Shown here piece after piece: positions 16,383-24,056 of a stretch of DNA of 64,000 nt (position 1 is the stretch's first letter; each line of letters opens with the position of its first letter). A program made the translations under genes and the position numbers. Source of the stretch: Subtercola lobariae (GTDB taxonomy: Bacteria > Actinomycetota > Actinomycetes > Actinomycetales > Microbacteriaceae); NCBI RefSeq assembly GCF_014640255.1, contig NZ_BMGP01000006.1, forward strand, positions 248,001-312,000, in the 5' to 3' direction. The notes below the pieces were generated by a model. It had not been told where the DNA came from and did not search any database. It saw nothing but the letters and a program-made list of their open reading frames with translations.

Positions 16383-18341
16383 GTGCCAAAAGTGATTCGC
16401 ATTGCAGGGCCGGCAGCGCTCGTCGCTGTCGCCTTCATCGCGCTGATTCTCGGGCTGGAGTACGGCGGCGGCGCAACTGCTCTTCTGCTTGAAGACCCGG
16501 GGCCGCTCGTTCGATTCGGGCTCCCGATTGCCACGCTGTTCGTCAACCTCAGCGCATCACTGACCCTCGGCGCCCTGCTGTTGGCATTGTTCGTGCTGCG
16601 TCGCGACAAACCGGAGTTCAACCGTGCCCTCGACGTGGCCGCTGCCGGTGCTGCACTGCTCACCGTTTCGGCGGCCATCACAGGGTTCTTGAGCTTTTTG
16701 AATGTCACGGCGTCGTCAGCCAGTCTCGATTCGAAGTTCGGTCAGATTCTCGGGCAGTTTCTGAGTTCCGTTCCACTCGGACAGGCCTGGCTCGAGACCA
16801 CTCTCGTTGCCGCCGCTGTCACCGTTCTCTGCTTCGCGGTGAGAAACCTCACAGCGCTGGTCTTCGTCGCGGTTCTGGCAACGCTGGCCCTCGTGCCCAT
16901 GGCTCAACAGGGTCACGCGGCCGGCACAGACGGCCATGACGCCGCCATCACCGCGCTTTTCTTGCACTTGCTCTTCTCCGCCGTCTGGCTCGGGGGTTTG
17001 CTCACGCTCGTTCTGCTGGTGAAGCAGCTCGACAACGCCCGACTTGTCGACGCCGTGTCTCGATACTCCACCGTGGCGCTCATCTGTTTCATCGTCGTTG
17101 CCGCGTCTGGCTACGTCAGCGCCGAGCTGCGCATCGGGTCTCTCGACCGTCTGCTGACGCCGTACGGCATTCTCGTACTGGTGAAGGTCGCCGCCCTCAT
17201 CGTGCTCGGGTTGATCGGAGCAATGTATCGGCGATTGCTCATTCGCCGGTTGAACGACGGCCAAGGGCGCGCCATGTTCTGGCGCATCGTGGTGGCGGAG
17301 TTGGTCTTCATGGGCGTCGCCTCGGGGGTAGCCGTGGCCCTCGCTCGCACCGCCACACCGATTCCCGAAGTTCTGCCGAGCAGCCCGACCCCGGCTGAAA
17401 TTCTGACCGGCTCACCGGTGCCCCCCGAGCTGACCTACGGCAACTTCTTCACGCAATGGAACTTCGACCTGCTCTGGCTTCTCATCTGCGGGTTCGGAAT
17501 CTTCTTCTACATCGCGGGGGTAGTGCGCTTGCGCAGCCGCGGTGACTCGTGGCCGATGTACCGCACGGTGCTCTGGGTTCTCGGAATGCTGTTGCTCGTC
17601 TTCGTGACCAACGGCTTCATGAACGTCTACGAAAAGTACCTCTTCAGCGTTCACATGATGGGCCACATGATTCTGGCCATGATGATTCCGATCTTGCTGG
17701 TGTCAGCGGGGCCGGTGACGCTGGCGATGCGGGCCATCAAGAAACGCACCGACGGCACACGCGGTGCTCGCGAATGGTTGCTGCTCACCGTTCACTCGAG
17801 GGTCGGCACGTTTCTCGCGAACCCGATCGTGGCGGCAGTGCTCTTCGCCACCAGCCTGCTGACCTTCTACTACACTCCGCTGTTCCGCTGGTCGACAACA
17901 GATCACATCGGTCACGAGTGGATGATCTTTCACTTCTTGATCGTGGGCTATCTGTTCGCGCAGGCCCTCATCGGAATCGACCCGGTGCCGCACAAACTGC
18001 CATACCCGTTCAAGCTGCTTCTGCTGCTGGCCACCATGGCTTTTCATGCCTTCTTCGGCCTCACGCTGATGACCGGGTCTGGGCTGCTTCTCGCCGACTG
18101 GTATGGCTCGATGGGCCGGGCCTGGGGGGCGAGCGCCATCGCCGACCAACAAGCCGGTGGCGGCATTGCGTGGAGCATCGGGGAGATTCCAACCGTTATT
18201 CTGGCTATCGTGGTGGCCATTCAATGGGGTAGAAGCGACGCCAAAGAATCGAAGCGTCTCGATCGCAACGCAGACCGAACGAACGACGCCGAGCTGAACG
18301 AATACAACGCGATGCTGCAACGACTCGACAAGACGCGATGA
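16383..18341 (+). CDS. CopD / CtaG fusion: copper handling, cytochrome oxidase assembly
   Basis: 652 residues from GTG. The N-terminal part (about 1-320) has eight to nine helices of the CopD copper-resistance family, with HAAGTDGHDAAITALFLHLL holding conserved His residues. The C-terminal part (about 350-620) is a CtaG_Caa3-like domain of about seven helices, with HMMGHMILAMMIPILL and DHIGHEWMIFHFL, where His pairs could bind copper. The fusion is common in actinobacteria and is annotated as cytochrome c oxidase assembly protein. It likely moves or chaperones copper for heme-copper oxidase maturation. Eight bases after it begins the helicase gene. Confidence 0.87.
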   Translation: MPKVIRIAGPAALVAVAFIALILGLEYGGGATALLLEDPGPLVRFGLPIATLFVNLSASLTLGALLLALFVLRRDKPEFNRALDVAAAGAALLTVSAAITGFLSFLNVTASSASLDSKFGQILGQFLSSVPLGQAWLETTLVAAAVTVLCFAVRNLTALVFVAVLATLALVPMAQQGHAAGTDGHDAAITALFLHLLFSAVWLGGLLTLVLLVKQLDNARLVDAVSRYSTVALICFIVVAASGYVSAELRIGSLDRLLTPYGILVLVKVAALIVLGLIGAMYRRLLIRRLNDGQGRAMFWRIVVAELVFMGVASGVAVALARTATPIPEVLPSSPTPAEILTGSPVPPELTYGNFFTQWNFDLLWLLICGFGIFFYIAGVVRLRSRGDSWPMYRTVLWVLGMLLLVFVTNGFMNVYEKYLFSVHMMGHMILAMMIPILLVSAGPVTLAMRAIKKRTDGTRGAREWLLLTVHSRVGTFLANPIVAAVLFATSLLTFYYTPLFRWSTTDHIGHEWMIFHFLIVGYLFAQALIGIDPVPHKLPYPFKLLLLLATMAFHAFFGLTLMTGSGLLLADWYGSMGRAWGASAIADQQAGGGIAWSIGEIPTVILAIVVAIQWGRSDAKESKRLDRNADRTNDAELNEYNAMLQRLDKTR

Positions 18342-18348
18342 GTCACGC

Positions 18349-19644
18349 GTGGTGACCGTAAGCGGCCCCGCGCTCTCGCCCGAGCAGCAGCGTGTGTTCG
18401 AGCTCATCGAGGGCACGAAGAATCACGTGTTCGTGACGGGGCGGGCGGGAACCGGCAAGTCGACGCTACTGAATCACCTTGCTTGGAACACCGAGAAGCA
18501 GGTGGTGATCTCAGCCCCGACCGGGGTCGCTGCGCTCAATGTGGGTGGCCAGACCATCCATTCGCTCTTTCGACTGCCCATCGGCGTGATCGCAGACCAC
18601 GACATCGAACAGGGCGGCGACGTACGCAAGGTTCTCAACACCATCGACACTCTGGTCATCGACGAGGTGTCGATGGTGAACGCAGACCTGATGGATGCCA
18701 TCGATCGGAGCCTCAGGCAGGCGAGGCAGCGCCCACTCGAGGCTTTCGGCGGCGTGCAGATCGTTCTGTTCGGCGATCCGTATCAGCTCGCCCCGGTGCC
18801 GGGCGGTTCAGACGAACGCGCGTATTTCACCGACCATTACTCGTCGATGTGGTTCTTCGACGCAAAGGTGTGGCGCGAGGCCGTTCTGAACATCGTGGAG
18901 CTCACCGAGATTCACCGGCAGCACGATGACGAGTTCAAGTTCATGCTCAATGCCGTTCGTCACGGCATGGTGACCAAAGAGATAGCGGATGCTCTGAACG
19001 GCGCCGGGGCGAGAACGCCGCCCACCGACGGCACCATCACCCTCGCCACCCGCAACGACTCGGTGAATCGCATCAACGCCGAAGCGCTGAAGCGGCTGAA
19101 GGGTGCTGTGAAGACGGCCAAGGCCGAGATTTCTGGCGATTTCGGTAGCCGTGCCTATCCGGCCGAAGAGAGCCTCGAATTGAAGGCCGGTGCGCGAGTC
19201 ATGTTCTTGCGCAACGACTCAGATCAGCGTTGGGTGAATGGCACCGTGGGAACGGTGACCAAGATCTCGGGGTCAGTCTGGGTCGAGGTCGACGGTGAGG
19301 TTCACGAAGTAGAGCCGGTGAGCTGGGAGAAGTACAAGTACTCCTATTCGCAGACGAGCAAACTGCTCACCAAAGACGTCGTGGGCGAGTTCACCCAGTT
19401 TCCCCTTCGCCTGGCCTGGGCCGTGACGATTCATAAATCGCAGGGCAAGACCTATGACAAGGCTGTCGTCGACTTGGGTTCGCGGGTCTTCAGTTCGGGC
19501 CAGACGTACGTGGCGCTCAGCCGACTCACCTCGCTCGAGGGGCTTTACCTGACTCGGCCGCTCAGGCCGAACGACATCATCGTCGACACTGACGTGCAGC
19601 GATTCATGCGGCGGCAGCCGCCTTCGCCTCAGCCAGGTCGATGA
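18349..19644 (+). CDS. Pif1/RecD2-like superfamily 1 DNA helicase
   Basis: 431 residues from GTG 18349 (a second GTG follows at 18352). SF1B motifs in order: Walker A GRAGTGKST (31-39), APTGVAALNVGGQTIHSLF (motif Ia), IDEVSMV (motif II), FGDPYQLAPV (motif III), then a UvrD_C_2-type end with RLAWAVTIHKSQGKT (motif V) and TYVALSRLTSLEGLYL (motif VI). This is the pattern of Pif1 5'-3' helicases, which clear G-quadruplexes and R-loops; such structures should be frequent in a high-GC genome. The last 41 bases overlap the heme oxygenase gene on the opposite strand. Confidence 0.88.
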   Translation: MVTVSGPALSPEQQRVFELIEGTKNHVFVTGRAGTGKSTLLNHLAWNTEKQVVISAPTGVAALNVGGQTIHSLFRLPIGVIADHDIEQGGDVRKVLNTIDTLVIDEVSMVNADLMDAIDRSLRQARQRPLEAFGGVQIVLFGDPYQLAPVPGGSDERAYFTDHYSSMWFFDAKVWREAVLNIVELTEIHRQHDDEFKFMLNAVRHGMVTKEIADALNGAGARTPPTDGTITLATRNDSVNRINAEALKRLKGAVKTAKAEISGDFGSRAYPAEESLELKAGARVMFLRNDSDQRWVNGTVGTVTKISGSVWVEVDGEVHEVEPVSWEKYKYSYSQTSKLLTKDVVGEFTQFPLRLAWAVTIHKSQGKTYDKAVVDLGSRVFSSGQTYVALSRLTSLEGLYLTRPLRPNDIIVDTDVQRFMRRQPPSPQPGR

Positions 19645-20257
19645 ACAGCTCGGTGTTGAACCGGTAGGCCACGATGACCTCGTCGATGACTCGCTCTCGC
19701 TCGTCGGCACTCCAGTCGACCGCGTCGAGTTGGGCTCGATAGGTCTCTTTGAACTCGCGCGGTTTGGCGATGTCGGCGAAGAGGTAGAAGCCCACACCGT
19801 TCGTTTCGAACCCGAACTGGCGTTGCATCAGGGTGCGGATGACCTGCCCACCCGAAAGGTCACCCAGGTATCGCGTGTAGTGGTGCGCGATGAAACCACC
19901 GCTCCAGGTCGCACCGACCTCACTGATTCTCTTGACGTAACGTGCAGTGGTGGGCAGCGGCTCGATCTGCTCGAGCCACTCGTCGCCTAGGAGAAACCTC
20001 AGGTCTTCACGAATGGCCGGCAGCCGGGTGAGCTTCGAGGAGATGAACGGCGCCGCAGTCTGGTCGTTCTTCATGCGTTCGGCCGCCGACTCGATGGCCT
20101 CGTAGATGAAGTAATGCTGGGCCACGAGCGAGATGTAGTCGTCTCTGCTGCCCTTGCCGTTCATGAGGTCGGTCATGAAACCAGCCCCTTCGCTTTCGCC
20201 GTGACCAGACCAGGTGCGCTCGCGAAGAGCCTGCGAGAAGGGGATGACGTTCGACAC
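19604..20257 (-). CDS. hmuO: Heme oxygenase
   Basis: 217 residues from GTG 20257, preceded by CTAGGAG. The start VSNVIPFSQALRERTWSGHG places the proximal heme ligand at about His19. YTRYLGDLSGGQVIRTLMQR contains the Gly-rich distal helix (GDLSGG) diagnostic of bacterial HmuO-type enzymes. It opens heme to biliverdin, CO and iron, freeing iron from host or environmental heme. Encoded downstream of a DUF2470 protein on the same strand. A DtxR-type box lies just before it, so low-iron induction is likely. The poly-Ala C-terminus is read in the overlap with the helicase gene. Confidence 0.93.
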   Translation of the reverse strand: MSNVIPFSQALRERTWSGHGESEGAGFMTDLMNGKGSRDDYISLVAQHYFIYEAIESAAERMKNDQTAAPFISSKLTRLPAIREDLRFLLGDEWLEQIEPLPTTARYVKRISEVGATWSGGFIAHHYTRYLGDLSGGQVIRTLMQRQFGFETNGVGFYLFADIAKPREFKETYRAQLDAVDWSADERERVIDEVIVAYRFNTELFIDLAEAKAAAAA

Positions 20258-20270
20258 GGCGACTCCTAGG

Positions 20271-20289
20271 TAAGTGGACCCTAACCTTA
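20271..20289 (-). promoter_or_regulatory. DtxR/IdeR-like iron box in front of heme oxygenase
   Basis: Against the 19-bp consensus TWAGGTTAGSCTAACCTWA, bases 20280-20289 (C plus CTAACCTTA) match fully and the other half (20271-20279) matches five of nine. On the minus strand it covers TAGGGT, a candidate -10 about 20 bases before the GTG. It overlaps the stop codon of the DUF2470 gene, so it could control the heme oxygenase separately from its upstream neighbour. Confidence 0.6.
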
Positions 20290-20598
20290 CTCGACGCCAT
20301 GGCGAGGCGGAAGCCCGAGGGCCGCTGCCGCCGATTCGTAGAGCGCGACGATCTGCTGGCGAATTTCGGCACGTGTCTCGATGGTTCCAGCGGGCCACGG
20401 AATGACGACCTGACGCGTCTCGTCGTCGGGCACGAGCCACGCGCTCCAGGAGCCGCCAACGGTGTCGAGGTCGATCATCTCGGCGCGTTCTGCGTCTGCA
20501 GCGCCGAACGCCCGAACGATGACGAGGTTGTCTTCGGGGTGATCGTTGTTCATGTGATTGAGAATTGCGCCGACGACGTCGGGCGAAAAACTGCTCAT
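20287..20598 (-). CDS. DUF2470 domain protein (heme-associated)
   Basis: 103 residues. The stretch AILNHMNNDHPEDNLVIVRA holds the HMNxDH motif of DUF2470 (PF10615), the domain found at the end of HugZ-type heme-utilisation and pyridoxamine-oxidase-like proteins. It is probably a heme- or flavin-pathway accessory. It is 29 bases upstream of the heme oxygenase, on the same strand. The candidate -10 TACCGT ends seven bases before ATG. No other domain is present. Confidence 0.85.
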   Translation of the reverse strand: MSSFSPDVVGAILNHMNNDHPEDNLVIVRAFGAADAERAEMIDLDTVGGSWSAWLVPDDETRQVVIPWPAGTIETRAEIRQQIVALYESAAAALGLPPRHGVE

Positions 20599-20677
20599 GG
20601 CCCCTACGGTAGCCGCGCTGGCAGCAATCTGCGCCTCGCTGGCGAAATTTCGTGGCGACGCCCAGCCGTGCTCTGCT

Positions 20678-20683
20678 TAGGCT
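20678..20683 (+). promoter_or_regulatory. -10 element of the DinB gene, leaderless type
   Basis: TAGGCT lies exactly six bases before ATG 20690, which argues for that start over the GTG at 20684. Confidence 0.5.
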
Positions 20684-20689
20684 GTGGGC

Positions 20690-21208
20690 ATGCCTATCGT
20701 TGCTGACACCAAGAACTGGACGTGGGTGCTCGAACGCGAGTGCCCAGAATGCGGTTTCGACTCGTCGTCGACCGCCGCCGTAGACGTGCCCCGGCTCACT
20801 CGCGAGAATGCGGCGGCCTGGCCGGCGGTGCTGGCCCGACCGAATGTCTCCGAACGACCAGACGCCGAAACGTGGTCAGCCCTCGAGTACTCGGCTCACG
20901 TGCGCGACGTGTTTCGAATCTTTCGCACCCGTCTCGCCCTGATGCTCGACGAAGACGACCCAGAATTCGCGAACTGGGATCAGGATGCCACGGCCATCGA
21001 CGAACGCTACAACGAGCAAGACCCGGCCATCGTGTCAGCTGGGCTGCTCGAGGCCGGTGAGGCTTTCGCCGTGCTGCTCGAGCACGTTCGCGATGACCAA
21101 TGGCAGCGTACGGGGCGCCGCAGTGATGGGTCGGTGTTCACGGTCGACACTCTCGCGCGCTACTTCATACACGACCCCGTGCATCACCTGTTCGACGTGC
21201 ACCGCTAG
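20690..21208 (+). CDS. DinB family protein
   Basis: 172 residues. DinB/DUF664 proteins are four-helix bundles that often use three His to bind a metal and include mycothiol- and bacillithiol-dependent transferases. Visible: ALEYSAHVRDVFRIFRTRLA (first conserved His) and FIHDPVHHLFDVHR at the end (further His). An unusual CPECGF pair near the N-terminus precedes the DinB fold and may bind zinc. In actinobacteria a mycothiol-linked transferase or detoxification role is a reasonable guess. Substrate is unknown. Confidence 0.8.
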   Translation: MPIVADTKNWTWVLERECPECGFDSSSTAAVDVPRLTRENAAAWPAVLARPNVSERPDAETWSALEYSAHVRDVFRIFRTRLALMLDEDDPEFANWDQDATAIDERYNEQDPAIVSAGLLEAGEAFAVLLEHVRDDQWQRTGRRSDGSVFTVDTLARYFIHDPVHHLFDVHR

Positions 21209-21220
21209 CCGAGCATCCAC

Positions 21221-21904
21221 TCAGCCCTCTAGCTGCTCTTGCAGAAAGTACGTCGAGCGGGCGAACGCGAGAGCGGCGGCATTCTTGTCGAGCCTGTCGA
21301 GCAGGGTCGCGTTCGCGAAAAAGCTGGTGGTGCCTGTGTATGCGTGCCGGTTGACGGGCGTGCCCATCTCTTTCAGGCGGCTCACGAACGAATCGGCCTC
21401 GAACCCGGCGCCCCATTCGCCGGTGTCGCAGAAGTTCACGAGCACCGGGCACGGCACGATTCCTGGCTCGTCGTCGTGCAGTCCGGCGGCGTAGGCGACG
21501 ACCGCGTCGACTGAGCCGGCTTGAGCAAGCCGCAAGGCGAGCCACCCGCCGACTTCAAAGCCCAAGACGCCGACCTTGGTGCTGTGCGCGCGGATGCTCG
21601 CGTCAGGTGCACCGTCGAAGCCGTGACCTCGGCCGAGCTCAACGGCGTCTTCAAGGGTGGCGAGCGCGAAGCCGATGTCGATGTCGCCGCGCAATTCGTC
21701 TGCACCTTCAGCTTCGATGGTGGCCAGGCCGTTGAAGAGGTCGGGAACGACCACGTAGAAATTGCGATTGGCGAGCGCCTGGGCGTACGACTCGAGGTAC
21801 GGCAAGCGGCCGAAGCTGTCGTGCACGACGACGACCGACGGATTTCCTGGCGTTCCGAAGGTGAGGGGCCAGCTCGGCGACGGAATGTCGATGAATTCAG
21901 GCAC
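21221..21904 (-). CDS. Dienelactone-hydrolase-like protein, nucleophile replaced
   Basis: 227 residues with the alpha/beta-hydrolase core of the dienelactone hydrolase family (VVVVHDSFGRLPYLESYAQA, VVVPDLFNG, then the nucleophile elbow). In active members the elbow reads GxCxGG; here it is GFEVGGW with Glu117 where Cys is expected. Asp160 (FCDTGEWG) and His187 (RHAYTG) stand near the usual Asp and His positions. Thus the fold is kept but the cysteine chemistry is not. It may be a non-hydrolytic or altered enzyme. Overlaps the upstream SRPBCC gene by 8 bases, so they are cotranscribed. Confidence 0.82.
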   Translation of the reverse strand: MPEFIDIPSPSWPLTFGTPGNPSVVVVHDSFGRLPYLESYAQALANRNFYVVVPDLFNGLATIEAEGADELRGDIDIGFALATLEDAVELGRGHGFDGAPDASIRAHSTKVGVLGFEVGGWLALRLAQAGSVDAVVAYAAGLHDDEPGIVPCPVLVNFCDTGEWGAGFEADSFVSRLKEMGTPVNRHAYTGTTSFFANATLLDRLDKNAAALAFARSTYFLQEQLEG

Positions 21905-22541
21905 TCCGACCGCCCGCCGGCGGTGATGTCGGCTGCGACGCAGGCTGCCGCCCGACGACGATGGCGGCGAGCGCGTTGCCCATCGACCGGCGCATGTAGC
22001 GCATCCAGAGCGGCCCGATGATGTGGCGAACGAGAAAAGTGCGGCCGGGCAATGGGCGGTATCCGTACGTCCACGTGATGCGGGTGCGCCCCGGTGTGCC
22101 GGGAGCGTAGGTCCAGCGAGCGGTGGCGTCAGAGACGATGCGGCCGAGGATGCCCGTGAACTGGGTCACGTCGTAGTCGAAGTGGCCCGTCGCGGCCGGT
22201 GTTTGGGTCACTGCGCCGGTTGCCATCAGGTCGGCGATGGTTGCGCTGCCTTTGGCGGGGTCGTTCGCGGTGGCGAAGGGCTGAGCATCCGGAGCCGCGG
22301 GCCGGGCGTAACGAACGATTTCTTCGCGAAACGTTCCGCCGTCTGAGAGGTGCACTGTGCGCGAGTCGCCGACGCGATCGTACGTCTCATCGTGATTGTT
22401 CGCCCCCGTCACACCGGGCAATACGCCGAGATACCCGGTGAAGAGGGTGCTGTCGTCGCGTGGCACCACCACATCGAACGCGACGCGAGGCTCAGAGAAG
22501 CTCACGCCGACGACGGTGAACAGAACCAGCTTCGGTTGCAT
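21897..22541 (-). CDS. SRPBCC (START-like) domain protein
   Basis: 214 residues. Pattern of a helix-grip hydrophobic-ligand protein: an N-terminal beta region, HFDYDVTQFTGILGRIVSDA, then RTRITWTYGYRPLPGRTF and a C-terminal amphipathic helix (WMRYMRRSMGNALAAIV). Related to polyketide cyclase/dehydrase-like SRPBCC families. The tail is Pro/Ser-rich. Cotranscribed with the dienelactone-hydrolase-like gene (8-base overlap). The pair may deal with one lipophilic compound, which cannot be named. Confidence 0.7.
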   Translation of the reverse strand: MQPKLVLFTVVGVSFSEPRVAFDVVVPRDDSTLFTGYLGVLPGVTGANNHDETYDRVGDSRTVHLSDGGTFREEIVRYARPAAPDAQPFATANDPAKGSATIADLMATGAVTQTPAATGHFDYDVTQFTGILGRIVSDATARWTYAPGTPGRTRITWTYGYRPLPGRTFLVRHIIGPLWMRYMRRSMGNALAAIVVGRQPASQPTSPPAGGRSA

Positions 22542-22710
22542 ACGCGCTCTCGCAGACGACTAGAAACACTTGACCCCCACCCTACTTTGTTGCGCGGTCA
22601 GGGGCGCGGAGTGACGGGCTTCGCAGAATCTCATAAGCTGAGACCTGTCGCATCTCGAGCCGCCGGCAGGCCTTCTTGCCTTCGGGAGCCGGCCAGTAAG
22701 GGTGTGAAGC

Positions 22711-23976
22711 GTGACGACTGCGCGCATTCGCTTCGTGGGTTCGTACACCGACATTCTGCGGCTACCCGGCGCTCGCAGCTTCGTGGTGGCGGGGTGGCTC
22801 GGCCGCATTCTTCGCTCGACATCGGGAATCGCGACGATTCTGCTGGTGGCAGGCCAGACGGGCAGTTTCGCGCTCGCGGGCGCCGTTTCGGGCGCCATCG
22901 TGCTCGGCATCGCTGCCGGTGGGCCAGTGTGGTCGCGGGCAGTGGATGCCCGTGGTCAGCGACTCGTCGTTCCGTTCAGTCTTGGCGCCACCGTTCTTGC
23001 CGCCGCAGCGCTCGTCGGTGTGGTTGTGGGCGGCGCACACACCCCGACGTGGTTCGTCGCGGCGTTCGCGCTTGGTGCCGCGTCGATCGACATGGGCTCG
23101 CTCGTTCGGGCACGCTGGCGAAGCATGCTTTCGTCGCCCACCTCGCGCCACACGTCGTTGTCGCTCGAGGCGGTCAGCGATGAGCTGGTGTTCGTGGTGG
23201 GGCCGCCGGTGGTGACGGTGATCGCGGCCTCGGTGGGAACGGTGGCAGGGTTCGCCACGGGAGTGGTGGTGGCCACCGTGGGCGGTGCGTGGTTGTGGAG
23301 CCAGCGGGCGACCACTCCCCCGGTGGTCGCATTGTTGCCAGCCTCGGCTGGTGGCCCAGCGAGGCGCAGACGGTTTCGGCTGCCCGCCGGCGTGGCCGGG
23401 CTCTTGCCCGTTTACGTTGGGGTGGGCGTGGTGTTCGCGTCGATCGACGTTGCGGCGGTCGGTGTGGCGCGCGGTGCAGGCCAGACCTGGCTCGCGGGAG
23501 TCATTCTCGCCGTGTTTGCGGTGGGCAGCGTGGTCGCCGGTTTCGCGTTCGGCCCGCTGAGTGCGAGGTGGGCCGCGTCGCGAAGAGTACTGGTGAGCAC
23601 GATCGCCTACGCGGTGGTGGTTCCGAGCCTCCTGCTGTTTCAGAGCCCAGCGGTGCTCGCCAGCATGATCTTCGTTGCGGGGCTCGTCACCGCGCCGGTT
23701 CTCATCTCCGGAACCTCGCTGATCGCATCACGGGTCGACGGCAGTCGTCTCACTGAGGCGCTGACCTGGCCGTCGATCGGGCTGTCGATCGGCGTCACCC
23801 TCGGTGGGGCGTTGACCGGCATCGCCATCGATGACGGCACGGCTTTCAGCGCTTTCATCGTATCGGCGTGCGCCGCGGTTGCGGTTGGCGTGTTCGGGGT
23901 GACGAGATCGGTTCTCGATCGGCGCGCCGAGCATCCACAGCCCTCGGCGCCCGTCACGGCCACGTCATCGCCGTGA
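22711..23976 (+). CDS. MFS transporter
   Basis: 421 residues from GTG, about twelve hydrophobic segments in two halves separated by a loop near 210-235 (PASAGGPARRRRFRLP). Loops between helices are short, and VDARGQRLVVPFS resembles the A-like loop of the superfamily. No family-specific signature lets me name a substrate; exporter is likely. The gene stands alone. The 169-base gap before it has inverted repeats (for example CTCA-TAAGC-TGAG near 22632) but no clear promoter. Confidence 0.8.
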   Translation: MTTARIRFVGSYTDILRLPGARSFVVAGWLGRILRSTSGIATILLVAGQTGSFALAGAVSGAIVLGIAAGGPVWSRAVDARGQRLVVPFSLGATVLAAAALVGVVVGGAHTPTWFVAAFALGAASIDMGSLVRARWRSMLSSPTSRHTSLSLEAVSDELVFVVGPPVVTVIAASVGTVAGFATGVVVATVGGAWLWSQRATTPPVVALLPASAGGPARRRRFRLPAGVAGLLPVYVGVGVVFASIDVAAVGVARGAGQTWLAGVILAVFAVGSVVAGFAFGPLSARWAASRRVLVSTIAYAVVVPSLLLFQSPAVLASMIFVAGLVTAPVLISGTSLIASRVDGSRLTEALTWPSIGLSIGVTLGGALTGIAIDDGTAFSAFIVSACAAVAVGVFGVTRSVLDRRAEHPQPSAPVTATSSP

Positions 23977-23995
23977 CGCGGTAGTCGCCGTGACG

Positions 23996-24026
23996 GGGCG
24001 TCGCGGTGATAGGGCGTCGCGGTGAT
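23996..24026 (+). repeat. 15-bp direct repeat between MFS and phosphoketolase genes
   Basis: GGGCGTCGCGGTGAT occurs at 23996-24010 and 24012-24026. Related units (GTCGCCGTGACG) lie just upstream from 23970. Short slippage-type repeat in a gap between convergent genes. Confidence 0.6.
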
Positions 24027-24056
24027 GCGGTCGCGCCAGAGACGTGTTGTCGCCCG

